From Oscillospiraceae bacterium (GTDB lineage: Bacteria > Bacillota > Clostridia > Oscillospirales > CAG-272), in contig SVSN01000013.1 in the NCBI GenBank assembly GCA_015064285.1, positions 1-57,942 of the forward strand: a DNA stretch of 57,942 bases. The letters run 5' to 3'. Position 1 is the first letter of the stretch. Every line of letters starts with the position of its first letter. The notes under the pieces are model-generated. The model was not told where the DNA came from and did no database searches. It saw only the letters and a program-made list of their open reading frames with translations. Below, in pieces: positions 35,589 to 43,723 of this stretch. A program made the position numbers and the translations under genes.

Positions 35589-35623
35589 AAGGGAATCGAA
35601 CCGCATGGTTTGGTTCCCTTTTT
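35589..35623 (+). terminator. Intrinsic terminator of rpsU
   Basis: An AAGGGAATCGAACC arm pairs imperfectly with GGTTTGGTTCCCTT and is followed by a T run. Confidence 0.9.
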
Positions 35624-35714
35624 GCGTTCTGTGACACTTGCCAAAGAAAAGCGGTATTTCCGTGTTTTTTGAGAAAAAAGCACAGGAGATATGCCCAAAA
35701 AATCACCAAAACCC

Positions 35715-35743
35715 TTGACTTGTCCGTGCAAATTTGCTATACT
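35715..35743 (+). promoter_or_regulatory. Sigma-A promoter of the oxidoreductase/isomerase pair
   Basis: TTGACT (35715-35720) and TATACT (35738-35743) are separated by 17 bp, 53 bp upstream of the gene at 35796. Confidence 0.85.
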
Positions 35744-35795
35744 ATCACCAGAGTATGACCCTATTACACAACGCACATCACATATGGAGGTACAT

Positions 35796-36800
35796 ATGGA
35801 AAAGTTAAAGATTGCTTTTATCGGCTGCGGCGGACGGAACGGTGCACATGTGCAGAAGTGCATGGCCAGAGATGATCTGGAATATGTAGGTTTCTGTGAC
35901 GTTCTGGAAGAAAAGGCGCTGGCATATGCCAACAGAATCGGTGTGGATCCGGCAGGCAAGCTGTTCACCAACCACAGAGAAATGCTGGCCAACATCGAAA
36001 AGCCGGACGCTGTTTTCGTGGCTGTACCGCCCCATCAGCACGGCGATATCGAATTTGCGCTGATCGAAAATGACATCCCCTTCCTGGTGGAAAAACCCAT
36101 CGCCCTGGATATGGATCTGATCCTGCGCATCCAGGCTGCCATCCGTGAAAAGAATTTACTGGTTACCGTAGGCTTCCAGGACAGATATCAGAACCTCACC
36201 AACATCATGAAGGACTACATCCAGGATAAGGAAGTAGGTCTGGTTTCCGCTGCATGGTTCGGCGGTATCCCCGGTGTGTCGTGGTGGAGAAGAATGGAAA
36301 CCTCCGGCGGTCAGGTTGTGGAACAGAACATCCACCTGTTTGACCAGGCCCGTTACCTGTTCGGCGAACCGCTGTACGTAAACTGCGCCGGTGCCCGCGG
36401 TATCGTGGACGGCGACAAGTACGGTGTTCCCGGCTACAATGTTCATGACTACTCTTCCGCTGTGATCAAGTTCAAGAGCGGTGTAGTTGCCAACATCTTT
36501 ACCGGCTGTTACGTACAGGCAGGCGGCGGTATGCAGAGCGGCATGAACATCTACTGCAAGGACGCTACTCTGGAATATGCTCTGCGCAGCTGGCTGAAGA
36601 TCCGCGACGTAAACGGCGAACAGTATTATGAAAGAGGCGACGAACAGACCGGTATTCAGGACAACATTTTCCTGGATGCAGTTCGCACCGGCGACCGTTC
36701 CAAGCTGCTGACCGACTACCACGATGCAGTAAAGAGCATGAAGCTGTGCATGGCCTGCAACGAATCCATCGAAACCGGCAAGACCATTTTCCTGGACTGA
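35796..36800 (+). CDS. Gfo/Idh/MocA-family NAD(P)-dependent oxidoreductase
   Basis: This 334-residue sugar or inositol dehydrogenase-like enzyme has the N-terminal Rossmann motif AFIGCGGRNGAH, the family Lys-Pro motif in FLVEKPIALD, and the substrate-domain segment GGGQVVEQNIHLFDQARYLFGEP-like (SGGQVVEQNIHLFD), whose His is the usual catalytic residue. ATG 35796 is 5 nt after TGGAGG. Its codon choice is notably uniform (GGC, AAG, TTC), as in the highly expressed ribosomal genes. A TIM-barrel isomerase gene follows, suggesting a short sugar pathway. Confidence 0.9.
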   Translation: MEKLKIAFIGCGGRNGAHVQKCMARDDLEYVGFCDVLEEKALAYANRIGVDPAGKLFTNHREMLANIEKPDAVFVAVPPHQHGDIEFALIENDIPFLVEKPIALDMDLILRIQAAIREKNLLVTVGFQDRYQNLTNIMKDYIQDKEVGLVSAAWFGGIPGVSWWRRMETSGGQVVEQNIHLFDQARYLFGEPLYVNCAGARGIVDGDKYGVPGYNVHDYSSAVIKFKSGVVANIFTGCYVQAGGGMQSGMNIYCKDATLEYALRSWLKIRDVNGEQYYERGDEQTGIQDNIFLDAVRTGDRSKLLTDYHDAVKSMKLCMACNESIETGKTIFLD

Positions 36801-36886
36801 GTCTGTAGGATAGGTATAGTAATCACACAAAATATAAGCGGTGTGGCTGTAACCGGTCATACCGCTTTCTCCATTGGAGGGGTATC

Positions 36887-37711
36887 ATGCATAAAATCCT
36901 TTGTTCCACCGGCGCTCTCATAGGCAGACCCAACGGCAGAAACATCCATCTGTTGGGTACCTGTCTGGAAAAGCTTACCTGCGATGGGTTTGAGTTCATG
37001 ATGTACAGTACCTGGTACGACAGCCTGGCGGATATTCTGTCATATCTGCGTTCTCTGCGGACGGTGTTTCCTACAATGCACTGTGAAAAGGGCATTGGGG
37101 AACGGATCACCCGGGGTGGGGAAGAGCTGACGGAAGCCTTTGCCCATTTCACGAAAAACTGTGAGATTGCTGCTGAAATCGGTGCGGAAATACTGGTGCT
37201 GCATCTGTGGAACGGCATCGATTCCGACCGGCATTTTGACAGAAATCTGGAAGCCTGCGGGAAACTGCTGGAGATTGCCGATGCTTATGGTCTGACGCTG
37301 TCGGTGGAAAATGTGGTCTGCAATGCCGGGGACCCCATGACCCATCTGAAAGAACTGGCCGGGGCATATCCGGATCTGCATTTCACATTTGATACCAAAA
37401 TGGCCCAGTTCCACCGGCAGATCGAGGATCTGTACAAGCCGGAGAACCGCAGTGTTGCAGACCGAATCATCCATCTGCATATCAATGATTTCCATGGCGG
37501 TTACATGGACTGGAGCAGCCTGCGGACACTGCACATGGGTGACGGGGACATTGACTTTGACAGCTTCTTCCGGTTTGTGATAAACAGTGGTTATACAGGG
37601 GACTTCACGGTGGAAGCCACATCCTTTGACGAAACCGGCGCAATCCGGTTTGACAAACTGAACCACACCTTCGGTAAAATCCGGCAGATGCTGGAAACAT
37701 ATAAAGCATAA
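36887..37711 (+). CDS. Sugar phosphate isomerase/epimerase (xylose-isomerase-like TIM barrel)
   Basis: This 274-residue protein is of the AP-endonuclease-2/xylose-isomerase-like fold. Candidate metal ligands are on strand ends: Glu in LSVENVV, Asp in FTFDTKM, His in IIHLHINDFHG and Glu in FTVEATS. Such enzymes isomerise or epimerise keto-sugars or inositol derivatives and often work beside Gfo/Idh dehydrogenases, as here. TTGGAGG precedes the start. A GC-rich hairpin in the 86-bp upstream gap (about 36838-36866) may reduce read-through. The substrate is unknown. Confidence 0.85.
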   Translation: MHKILCSTGALIGRPNGRNIHLLGTCLEKLTCDGFEFMMYSTWYDSLADILSYLRSLRTVFPTMHCEKGIGERITRGGEELTEAFAHFTKNCEIAAEIGAEILVLHLWNGIDSDRHFDRNLEACGKLLEIADAYGLTLSVENVVCNAGDPMTHLKELAGAYPDLHFTFDTKMAQFHRQIEDLYKPENRSVADRIIHLHINDFHGGYMDWSSLRTLHMGDGDIDFDSFFRFVINSGYTGDFTVEATSFDETGAIRFDKLNHTFGKIRQMLETYKA

Positions 37712-37716
37712 CAAAA

Positions 37717-37754
37717 GGGAAGACAGCCTTCATGACTATCTTCCCTGATTTTTA
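37717..37754. terminator. Bidirectional terminator between convergent genes
   Basis: AGGGAAGA pairs with TCTTCCCT around a short loop with A residues on the left and T residues on the right. It separates the isomerase gene and the reverse-strand GH29 gene. Confidence 0.8.
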
Positions 37755-37760
37755 TGTAGT

Positions 37761-38999
37761 TCAGTCTTCAACATCCGCTTCCGCTACACGTACTACAAGG
37801 CTGGTACCGTAGGGATATCCGGTGGCGTTCATCACGAAGCTGTTTTCATCCTGACGGAAGTTCAGCATTTCATCGTTGTCCACCCAGTGCAGATTCCTGA
37901 TGGTACCCTTCACGCCGGTAAAGCTCTTTTCGCCGGCAGCGCCGCCTTCCACAGTTACGTTGTTGTCCCCGGTTACGGACAGGTCGTGTACATAGAAGTA
38001 CATCTTGTTGCCGTCCCGCAGCGCGAAATTCTTGCCGGTACCGACAACACCGCAGGGCTTTGCCTTATAAATGGACTGACCAACCGCACGGATCCAGTCG
38101 CCGATGCCTTCCATCAGAGCAGCCTGCATGGTGGTGATTTCGCCTTCTGCGTCGGGTCCTACGTTCAGCAGGTAGTTGGCGCCCACTTTCCGGCAGGCGC
38201 AGAGGGTTTCGATCAGGTGGGGCAGAGACTTGTAATTGAAGTCCTTGGCGCCATGTCCCCAGTGGGCGTTCATGGTATGGCACATTTCGGCCGCAAAATA
38301 CTTCCGCATGCCGTCACGGTTCATGGGTTCCGGACGTCCCTGTTCAAAGGTTACGCTGTCCAGCTGCAGATTGCCGGCTTCCCCGCGGGCAGACAGACCG
38401 GTGTTGTTCACGATAATGGCTTCCGGCTGATGCTTACGGATCACTTCATACAGCGCATCTTCTTCCCAGTCTGCGTCCTTCTTGGACCAGTTGCCGTCAA
38501 ACCACAGACCGCCGATCTTGCCGTATTCGGTGCAGAGGATTTCCACAGAATCTCTCAGGTACTGCAGATACGCCTTGAAATCCCCGTTGAATTCCGGATG
38601 ATACCAGTCCAGCGTGGTGTGGTAGAAGAACGGTACGATGCCTTCTGCATTGCAGCCGTCCACAAAATCACGGATCAGGTCACGGCCGGCAGGGGAGTGA
38701 GGGGCATCGTAGGTGTTCAGCCCCTTGGTATCGTACAGGGAAAAACCTTCGTGGTGACGGGTGGTCAGGGTGATGTATTTGGCACCGCCTTTTTTGGCGA
38801 TCTGCGCAATCTTTCTGCCGTCAAATTTGGATGCGGTGAAGGTATCCTGCAGCTTGATATATTCTTCCTTGGGAATGCCGTGGATGTGCTGAACCCATTC
38901 GCCCTTTCCGAGCTGGGAATACAGCCCCCAGTGGATGAACATCCCAAAACCCATTTCTTCAAAATCCAGAATCCGTTTTTCAGGTACAGGAATAGCCAT
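37761..38999 (-). CDS. Alpha-L-fucosidase, glycoside hydrolase family 29
   Basis: This 412-residue enzyme removes terminal alpha-L-fucose. The GH29 signatures are FGMFIHWGLYS, TTRHHEGFSLYD and GLWFDGNW, whose Asp168 is the expected nucleophile. No signal peptide is visible, so it acts inside the cell on imported oligosaccharides. ATG 38999 directly follows GGAGGTAG; an upstream ATG in frame (39011) lacks a site. A sigma-A promoter and a palindrome lie upstream. The neighbouring dehydrogenase and isomerase may handle released sugars, but this is inference. Confidence 0.93.
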   Translation of the reverse strand: MAIPVPEKRILDFEEMGFGMFIHWGLYSQLGKGEWVQHIHGIPKEEYIKLQDTFTASKFDGRKIAQIAKKGGAKYITLTTRHHEGFSLYDTKGLNTYDAPHSPAGRDLIRDFVDGCNAEGIVPFFYHTTLDWYHPEFNGDFKAYLQYLRDSVEILCTEYGKIGGLWFDGNWSKKDADWEEDALYEVIRKHQPEAIIVNNTGLSARGEAGNLQLDSVTFEQGRPEPMNRDGMRKYFAAEMCHTMNAHWGHGAKDFNYKSLPHLIETLCACRKVGANYLLNVGPDAEGEITTMQAALMEGIGDWIRAVGQSIYKAKPCGVVGTGKNFALRDGNKMYFYVHDLSVTGDNNVTVEGGAAGEKSFTGVKGTIRNLHWVDNDEMLNFRQDENSFVMNATGYPYGTSLVVRVAEADVED

Positions 39000-39041
39000 A
39001 ACTACCTCCATCAGGTGAAATTAATTTTGTTTTATTGCAAT

Positions 39042-39102
39042 CTGCCGATTTTCCGGCAGTTTCTATCGGGTTGATTGTAGCATATTTTTCGATGGAAGTC
39101 AA
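39042..39102 (-). promoter_or_regulatory. Promoter and palindrome of the fucosidase gene
   Basis: On the reverse strand, TTGACT (39102-39097) and TACAAT (39079-39074) are spaced by 17 bp. CTGCCG-ATTTTC-CGGCAG (39042-39059) is a perfect inverted repeat just downstream of the start of transcription, suitable as an operator. Confidence 0.8.
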
Positions 39103-39150
39103 TATATTTGTTCTGTATCTTCAGAAAAAACCAAAATCGGAGGCGGGAAC

Positions 39151-40512
39151 GTGGAGAAGGGCAGGCTGTACATCCGGAATGCAGTGATCCTGGCGCTGGT
39201 GAATATACTGCTGCGTGGCGCGGCGGTGAGCTTCAACGGGTATGTGGCGGGTAAGATCGGTACGGAAAGCATGGGACTGTTTACCCTGGTCATGAGTATA
39301 TACGGATTTGCCGTAACCCTGGCTACATCCAGTGTACATCTGGCGGCGGTACGGCTGACAGCGGATCGATGTGCCCGGATTGCCGGGGCGGACAGGGATT
39401 CCTATCGGCGGACGGTACGGCAGGTGATCCGTTCGGTAAGCCGGTACAGTCTCCTGTTTGGCTGTGGAGCGGCGTTTTTGCTGTTCGGTTTCTCACGTCC
39501 TGTGGCACAGCTGCTGCTGAACGATCTGCGGACCTTGTCCTCCCTGCGGATCCTGGCACTGGGACTGCCTGCCATCTCCCTGACCTCCGCACTGAACGGA
39601 TACTTTACCGGTATGCGGAAAATCGGCAAAAACGCTGTTATGACGTTATGGGAACAGGCGGCAAAATTCTGTATCACAGCAACTGCACTGGTGTGTGTGG
39701 TTCCTACGGGATCGGTGGAATCCATGTGCCTGGCGGTTGTGGGCGGCTCGGCAGCGGCGGAAGGATTGTCTCTGGTCGTGGCATGGCTGCTGTACCTCAC
39801 AGATTCCCGTGTGCCAAAGGGAGATGCTCCGGGAGAAGGACGGCATAGCCTGGATACCGGTTTCCGGGACGCCGCAGATATTGCTTTTCCGGTTGCCGTG
39901 GGGGCCTATGCCCGGCAGGGGTTGGTGACGGCGGAACATCTGGCGATTCCATGGGGACTGCGTAAGTCCGGATCCTCCCAGACGGAAGCGCTGGAAGCAT
40001 ACGGTGTTCTGCAGGGAATGGCTTTGCAGGTGGTGCTGTTCCCCTATGCAGTGATCGGCGCTTTTACGGGCATGCTGATTCCGGAAGTAACCGCTCTGGA
40101 AGCAGTGGGAGACAGGCAGGCTTTGCGGAAGCTGTGCAGAAAAGTCCTGCGTACGGCAGCGGTGTTTTCGGTGGTCAGCTTTGCCGTGTTCTTTCTGTTC
40201 GCCGACACATTGGGCACAGGCATTTACCATACCGCCGAAGCGGGTGTGTATATCCGGAAATTATCATTCCTGGTGCCGTTTATGTATATCGATACGGTGA
40301 CAGACGCCCTGCTGAAAGGATTGGGGGAACAGCGCTACTGTATGAAAGTCAATATTGCGGATGCCGTGATCAGTCTTGTGCTGGTGGTGCTGCTGACACC
40401 CGCTATGGGACTGGGGGGATATATTGTGTCCATGTATGGCTGTGAAATGATCAATCTGTATCTGAGTGCCCGGAAATTGCACCAACGGCTGCAGGGAATG
40501 ATGGAAAAATAA
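39151..40512 (+). CDS. SpoVB/MurJ-like polysaccharide flippase (MOP superfamily)
   Basis: This 453-residue protein has about 12-14 membrane segments. N-terminal RNAVILALVNILLRGAAVSFNGYVAGKIG and the LNGYFTGMRK segment resemble clostridial SpoVB-like exporters, which flip undecaprenyl-linked oligosaccharides or peptidoglycan precursors. GTG 39151 is the start, 6 nt after CGGAGGCGG. It stands alone, divergent from the fucosidase gene, and ends 30 bp before the convergent tRNA gene. The precise substrate is unknown. Confidence 0.88.
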   Translation: MEKGRLYIRNAVILALVNILLRGAAVSFNGYVAGKIGTESMGLFTLVMSIYGFAVTLATSSVHLAAVRLTADRCARIAGADRDSYRRTVRQVIRSVSRYSLLFGCGAAFLLFGFSRPVAQLLLNDLRTLSSLRILALGLPAISLTSALNGYFTGMRKIGKNAVMTLWEQAAKFCITATALVCVVPTGSVESMCLAVVGGSAAAEGLSLVVAWLLYLTDSRVPKGDAPGEGRHSLDTGFRDAADIAFPVAVGAYARQGLVTAEHLAIPWGLRKSGSSQTEALEAYGVLQGMALQVVLFPYAVIGAFTGMLIPEVTALEAVGDRQALRKLCRKVLRTAAVFSVVSFAVFFLFADTLGTGIYHTAEAGVYIRKLSFLVPFMYIDTVTDALLKGLGEQRYCMKVNIADAVISLVLVVLLTPAMGLGGYIVSMYGCEMINLYLSARKLHQRLQGMMEK

Positions 40513-40542
40513 AAAATCCCCGGTTCTTTGCAGAATCAGGGA

Positions 40543-40617
40543 TGGTGACCCGTAGGAGAATCGAACTCCTGTTTGCGCCGTGAGAGGGCGCCGTCTTAGC
40601 CGCTTGACCAACGGGCC
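40543..40617 (-). tRNA. tRNA-Glu (anticodon CTC)
   Basis: The 75-nt gene reads 5' GGCCCGT and pairs with ACGGGTC, followed by an encoded ACCA end. The anticodon arm is GCGCC-CTCTCAC-GGCGC with CTC at 40584-40582, decoding GAG. The T arm is AGGAG-TTCGATT-CTCCT. All four stems form. It is on the reverse strand with its own promoter. Confidence 0.97.
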
Positions 40618-40634
40618 ATTTTCCGTACGCCGAT

Positions 40635-40663
40635 AGTATAGCACAAACCGTCTGGAATTGCAA
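40635..40663 (-). promoter_or_regulatory. Promoter of tRNA-Glu
   Basis: On the reverse strand, TTGCAA (40663-40658) and TATACT (40640-40635) are spaced by 17 bp, about 18 bp upstream of the tRNA. Confidence 0.85.
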
Positions 40664-40698
40664 GAGGTTTGGCAAATTTTTTCTGCATTGTCATCCGC

Positions 40699-40727
40699 TT
40701 GACAAACAGAAAGATGTGTGGTATGCT
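40699..40727 (+). promoter_or_regulatory. Promoter of the GNAT-C39-Nudix fusion gene
   Basis: TTGACA (40699-40704) and TATGCT (40722-40727) are spaced by 17 bp, 32 bp before the ATG. Confidence 0.85.
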
Positions 40728-40758
40728 GATAACATATCAAAAACATACGGAGGGAAAC

Positions 40759-42231
40759 ATGTATACGATCACCGGCCCCACAACGATTGCTGCCCGGAGA
40801 ATCACCCGGGAAACTTCTGTACCGGCAGAGCTGCAGCAGGAAGATAAAACGTTTACCGCAGCTGTCGAACAGACTCTGCAAAATGGCGGCTGCGGATGGC
40901 TGTCCTATCTGGAGGATCGTTTCTGCGGCATTCTGACTCTGCTGCCTGCGGCGGACGGCACAGCAGAAATCACAGTACTGTACGTCCTGCCGGAATACCG
41001 TGGACTGGGTGCGGCGTATGTCCTGCTGGAACAGGCAGCCGGCTGCGGCAGGGAGCTTGGTATCTGGCTGGATGTTCATAACGAAGCTGCACAGCGGCTT
41101 TTGACCCGATTCGGATTTGTATACCGGGCAGAATGCCGGACAGGTGAGCGTGAAGAAGAACCACAGGTGCGGTTTGTTTTTTTCCAGGATAATCTGTGCG
41201 GGCAGCCGGTGAAGCTGGATGTACCCAATATCGATCAGCGGGAGAAGTTTCCGACCGGCTGCGAAAGTGTTTCTGCCGTCATGGCTCTGCGGTATGCCGG
41301 AATGGATATTACGGCGGAAGAATGGATCAGCCGGCACCTGCCCAAAGGTACAGCACCACGGGAAAGAAACGGCGTATACAGCGGCGCGGATCCCTGGAAA
41401 GCGTTTCCGGGAGATCCCTGTTCGCAGGATGGCTGGGGATGTTTTGTGCCGGTGATCTGCCGGGCAGCGGAAACGGCGTTGGCAGGGACAGGATACCGGA
41501 TCAAACCGCTGTACAGTCTGTCTCTGGACACATTGTGCCGTGTGTTTATTGCCCGGGGAATTCCCGTGATCCTGTGGGCTACGCTGGATATGGCGGAAGG
41601 ACGCCCCTGCAGACCCTGGCAGCTGGATGACGGCAGCGGCACTTACACCTGGACCGAACCCATGCACTGCCTGCTGATGACCGGATTTGACAAGTCGCAT
41701 ATGTATTTCAGCGATCCCATGCGTGGTAAGAATACGGCATACCCCAGAGAAGCTGTCTGGAAAGCATATCGTACCATGCACAGTCAGGCTGCTGTGGCAC
41801 TGCCGGATAACGTGCCGATGGAGTATGCCCACAGTGCCGGGGCGGTGCTGTATACCCTGCGGCAGGGGGAACCGCAGTATCTTCTGGTACGGGAAAAGCT
41901 GGGACATATCGGTTTCCCGAAAGGACATCTGGAAGCGGGAGAAACGGTATATGATGCCGCATCCAGGGAGATCCGGGAGGAAACGGCACTGGAAGCCTGT
42001 CTGCAGACCGATTTCCGGGAAGAAACCCTGTATCTCCTGCGGGAAGGCAGAAAGTGGAAATGGGTGACCTATTTTACAGCCCGGTACAATCCGGATGACC
42101 ATCCCCAGTACACCGGGGAAGTGGCGGAAGTGCTGGAATTGCCCTATGGGGAAGCTATGGAAACACTGACGTATGAAAATACCAGAGCGCTGCTGCGGAA
42201 AGCCGATACCTGGATCCGCAGCCGTAGGTAA
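40759..42231 (+). CDS. Three-domain fusion: GNAT acetyltransferase, C39-like cysteine peptidase, Nudix hydrolase
   Basis: The 490-residue protein has three recognisable parts. Residues 1-130 are a GNAT domain, with VLYVLPEYRGLGAAYVLLEQA (acetyl-CoA loop R81-A86) and NEAAQRLLTRFGF. Residues about 150-345 are a C39-type papain-like domain, with PTGCES (Cys168), PMHCLLMTGF (His303) and FSDPM (Asp319) forming a plausible triad. Residues about 362-490 are a Nudix domain with box GHLEAGE and REIREETAL (389-411), intact except Ala for the late Gly. There is no signal peptide, so all act in the cytoplasm. ATG 40759 follows GGAGGGAAAC. The joint function is unknown. Confidence 0.85.
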   Translation: MYTITGPTTIAARRITRETSVPAELQQEDKTFTAAVEQTLQNGGCGWLSYLEDRFCGILTLLPAADGTAEITVLYVLPEYRGLGAAYVLLEQAAGCGRELGIWLDVHNEAAQRLLTRFGFVYRAECRTGEREEEPQVRFVFFQDNLCGQPVKLDVPNIDQREKFPTGCESVSAVMALRYAGMDITAEEWISRHLPKGTAPRERNGVYSGADPWKAFPGDPCSQDGWGCFVPVICRAAETALAGTGYRIKPLYSLSLDTLCRVFIARGIPVILWATLDMAEGRPCRPWQLDDGSGTYTWTEPMHCLLMTGFDKSHMYFSDPMRGKNTAYPREAVWKAYRTMHSQAAVALPDNVPMEYAHSAGAVLYTLRQGEPQYLLVREKLGHIGFPKGHLEAGETVYDAASREIREETALEACLQTDFREETLYLLREGRKWKWVTYFTARYNPDDHPQYTGEVAEVLELPYGEAMETLTYENTRALLRKADTWIRSRR

Positions 42232-42240
42232 TACCGTTTG

Positions 42241-42269
42241 ACAGCAGAGGGATTTCCTTTGCTGTTTTT
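42241..42269 (+). terminator. Terminator of the fusion gene
   Basis: ACAGCA with GAGG pairs with TCCTT and TGCTGT, followed by five T residues, 9 bp after the stop codon. Confidence 0.75.
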
Positions 42270-42294
42270 GTATATTTACCAGTAAAAGAAACAG

Positions 42295-42343
42295 AAAAAA
42301 AGAAGCCTCTGTACCGGTGTGGCAGTCCCGGCGAGGAGGCTTC
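42295..42343 (-). terminator. Terminator of the URO-D-like gene
   Basis: GAAGCCTC (42302-42309) pairs with GAGGCTTC (42336-42343). On the reverse strand the stem is followed by a run of seven T residues. Confidence 0.85.
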
Positions 42344-42349
42344 CGTCAA

Positions 42350-43495
42350 TTATTCGTATCGGCCGTAGTTCTGAATGGCGGCCATGACAATTTTCATGCT
42401 GGTCAGCAGAGAACCATTGTTGATGGAGCCGGCGGTGGTCAGGTTCAGACCGCGCAGATCACCGACTTTGGCAGCTTCACAGTCCCGGCGCACTTCGGCA
42501 ATGATGTCGTCTTCATTGTTGCGCATAAAAGTGAACGGCGCAAGCTGTCCGTCGATCCGGGTCGCAGGCATCCACTTGCGGATTTCCTGTACCGTTACCG
42601 TAGGCCCGAAATTGCATCCGGTCAGGTTGAAATCAGCCAGCTGGGGGATCAGATGCCCCATGGCGGAGTCGGAATGCTGGTAACGATTGTCCCCGGGCAG
42701 CGGAGAAACCCGTTCAAAAACGCTCTTCAGTACCCGATACCCGAAGGCATGATACATTTCCGGTGTCAGCAGATTGGAATCATCATCCGAAAAGCTGAAT
42801 CCGTGGTTGAAATTCTCTTCCGTTTTGCCGGACTCCTGTATGAACAGCGTTATGTAGGCGTGGATCACACCGGCGATGGTGTCGGCAAACCGGGTAAACA
42901 GCGCTTCGTTGTCGTAATACAGGAACAGCAGATTTTCTACACCGAATACGGAGGTTGCCAGGGTAACAGGCCCGCGGATCCCGTGGAACTGTCCCGGTCT
43001 TCTGCCGTACAGCTCATATACCGCCTTGCAGCGTTCGTCCCAGTCAGCCGGTAGAACGAATTTACGGAATGCCTCCGGGTCCGCCAGCAGCAGATCCACT
43101 TCATCCAGCTTTTTTTTCAGAGCATCCGCATCGGCCAGTGTGCCCCGCAGCCAGGTGGTTGTTCCGTCAAAATCATAGAAACCGCCGAAAACTTCCCCGA
43201 TCTGCCGGAATCCCGGAATGGTAACCTTGGGTGCATCTTCCGGTTTCCGTTCGGCCAGCAGGGGACGGCCCACAATCTGTACCGCTTTTTCATTGTAGCG
43301 GCAGTTCAGTTCATACCGGCGATCCGGTGGGGTATATCCCCAGGGCTCCCCTTCTTCGCCCAGTTCCGCAAATACACATTCGTCGCTCATGCGGATCCCC
43401 AGTGCTACCTGCGGCGCTTCTTTGGAAAAACAGTTCTCCTTGTGGCAAAGCTCTTCATCTTTCCAGAATTTTTCGATATCAAGATCCAGTTTCAT
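42350..43495 (-). CDS. Uroporphyrinogen decarboxylase-like (MtaA/CmuA-type) methyltransferase family protein
   Basis: The 381-residue protein has the URO-D barrel pattern used by corrinoid and other methyltransferases: GPVTLATSVFG, a metal- or substrate-site NRYQHSDSAMGHLI, and C-terminal GLNLTTAGSINNGSLLTSM. Haem biosynthetic URO-D motifs at the N-terminus are absent, and no haem genes are near, so a methyl-transfer or degradative role is more likely than porphyrin synthesis. No corrinoid protein partner is visible here. The gene has a strong promoter overlapped downstream by a 20-bp palindrome, so it is specifically regulated. Confidence 0.8.
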   Translation of the reverse strand: MKLDLDIEKFWKDEELCHKENCFSKEAPQVALGIRMSDECVFAELGEEGEPWGYTPPDRRYELNCRYNEKAVQIVGRPLLAERKPEDAPKVTIPGFRQIGEVFGGFYDFDGTTTWLRGTLADADALKKKLDEVDLLLADPEAFRKFVLPADWDERCKAVYELYGRRPGQFHGIRGPVTLATSVFGVENLLFLYYDNEALFTRFADTIAGVIHAYITLFIQESGKTEENFNHGFSFSDDDSNLLTPEMYHAFGYRVLKSVFERVSPLPGDNRYQHSDSAMGHLIPQLADFNLTGCNFGPTVTVQEIRKWMPATRIDGQLAPFTFMRNNEDDIIAEVRRDCEAAKVGDLRGLNLTTAGSINNGSLLTSMKIVMAAIQNYGRYE

Positions 43496-43520
43496 GGCAT
43501 ATCCATCCTTTTCATGGGTG

Positions 43521-43571
43521 TCATATCACAGATGATATGATCAGTATAGCAGATATTGTTGTTTCATGCAA
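43521..43571 (-). promoter_or_regulatory. Promoter with 20-bp perfect palindromic operator
   Basis: On the reverse strand, TTGCAT (43571-43566), a 17-bp spacer and TATACT (43548-43543) form the promoter. TCATATCA and TGATATGA (43521-43528 and 43533-43540) form a perfect dyad with a 4-bp centre, placed at the expected transcription start. This is a strong repressor-site candidate. The repressor is not identified. Confidence 0.8.
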
Positions 43572-43650
43572 GCGTATTTTGGGAATTTGCCGAAAGAATT
43601 TTATGATGTCATTCCCGATTCTGGAGAATCTGCCGGGCGACTTTTGGCGT

Positions 43651-43696
43651 TTTTTCACATTCTTTTCATATGCGCATCATAGGAAAAGGGTATACT
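43651..43696 (+). promoter_or_regulatory. Promoter region of the beta-helical lipoprotein gene
   Basis: TATACT lies at 43691-43696. In place of a -35 there are two similar T-rich blocks spaced 11 bp apart (TTCACATTCTT then TTCATATGCGC), like the tandem activator sites at 6987. This is suggestive only. Confidence 0.4.
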
Positions 43697-43723
43697 GTAA
43701 GCACTAAACAGAAGAGGTACTAT

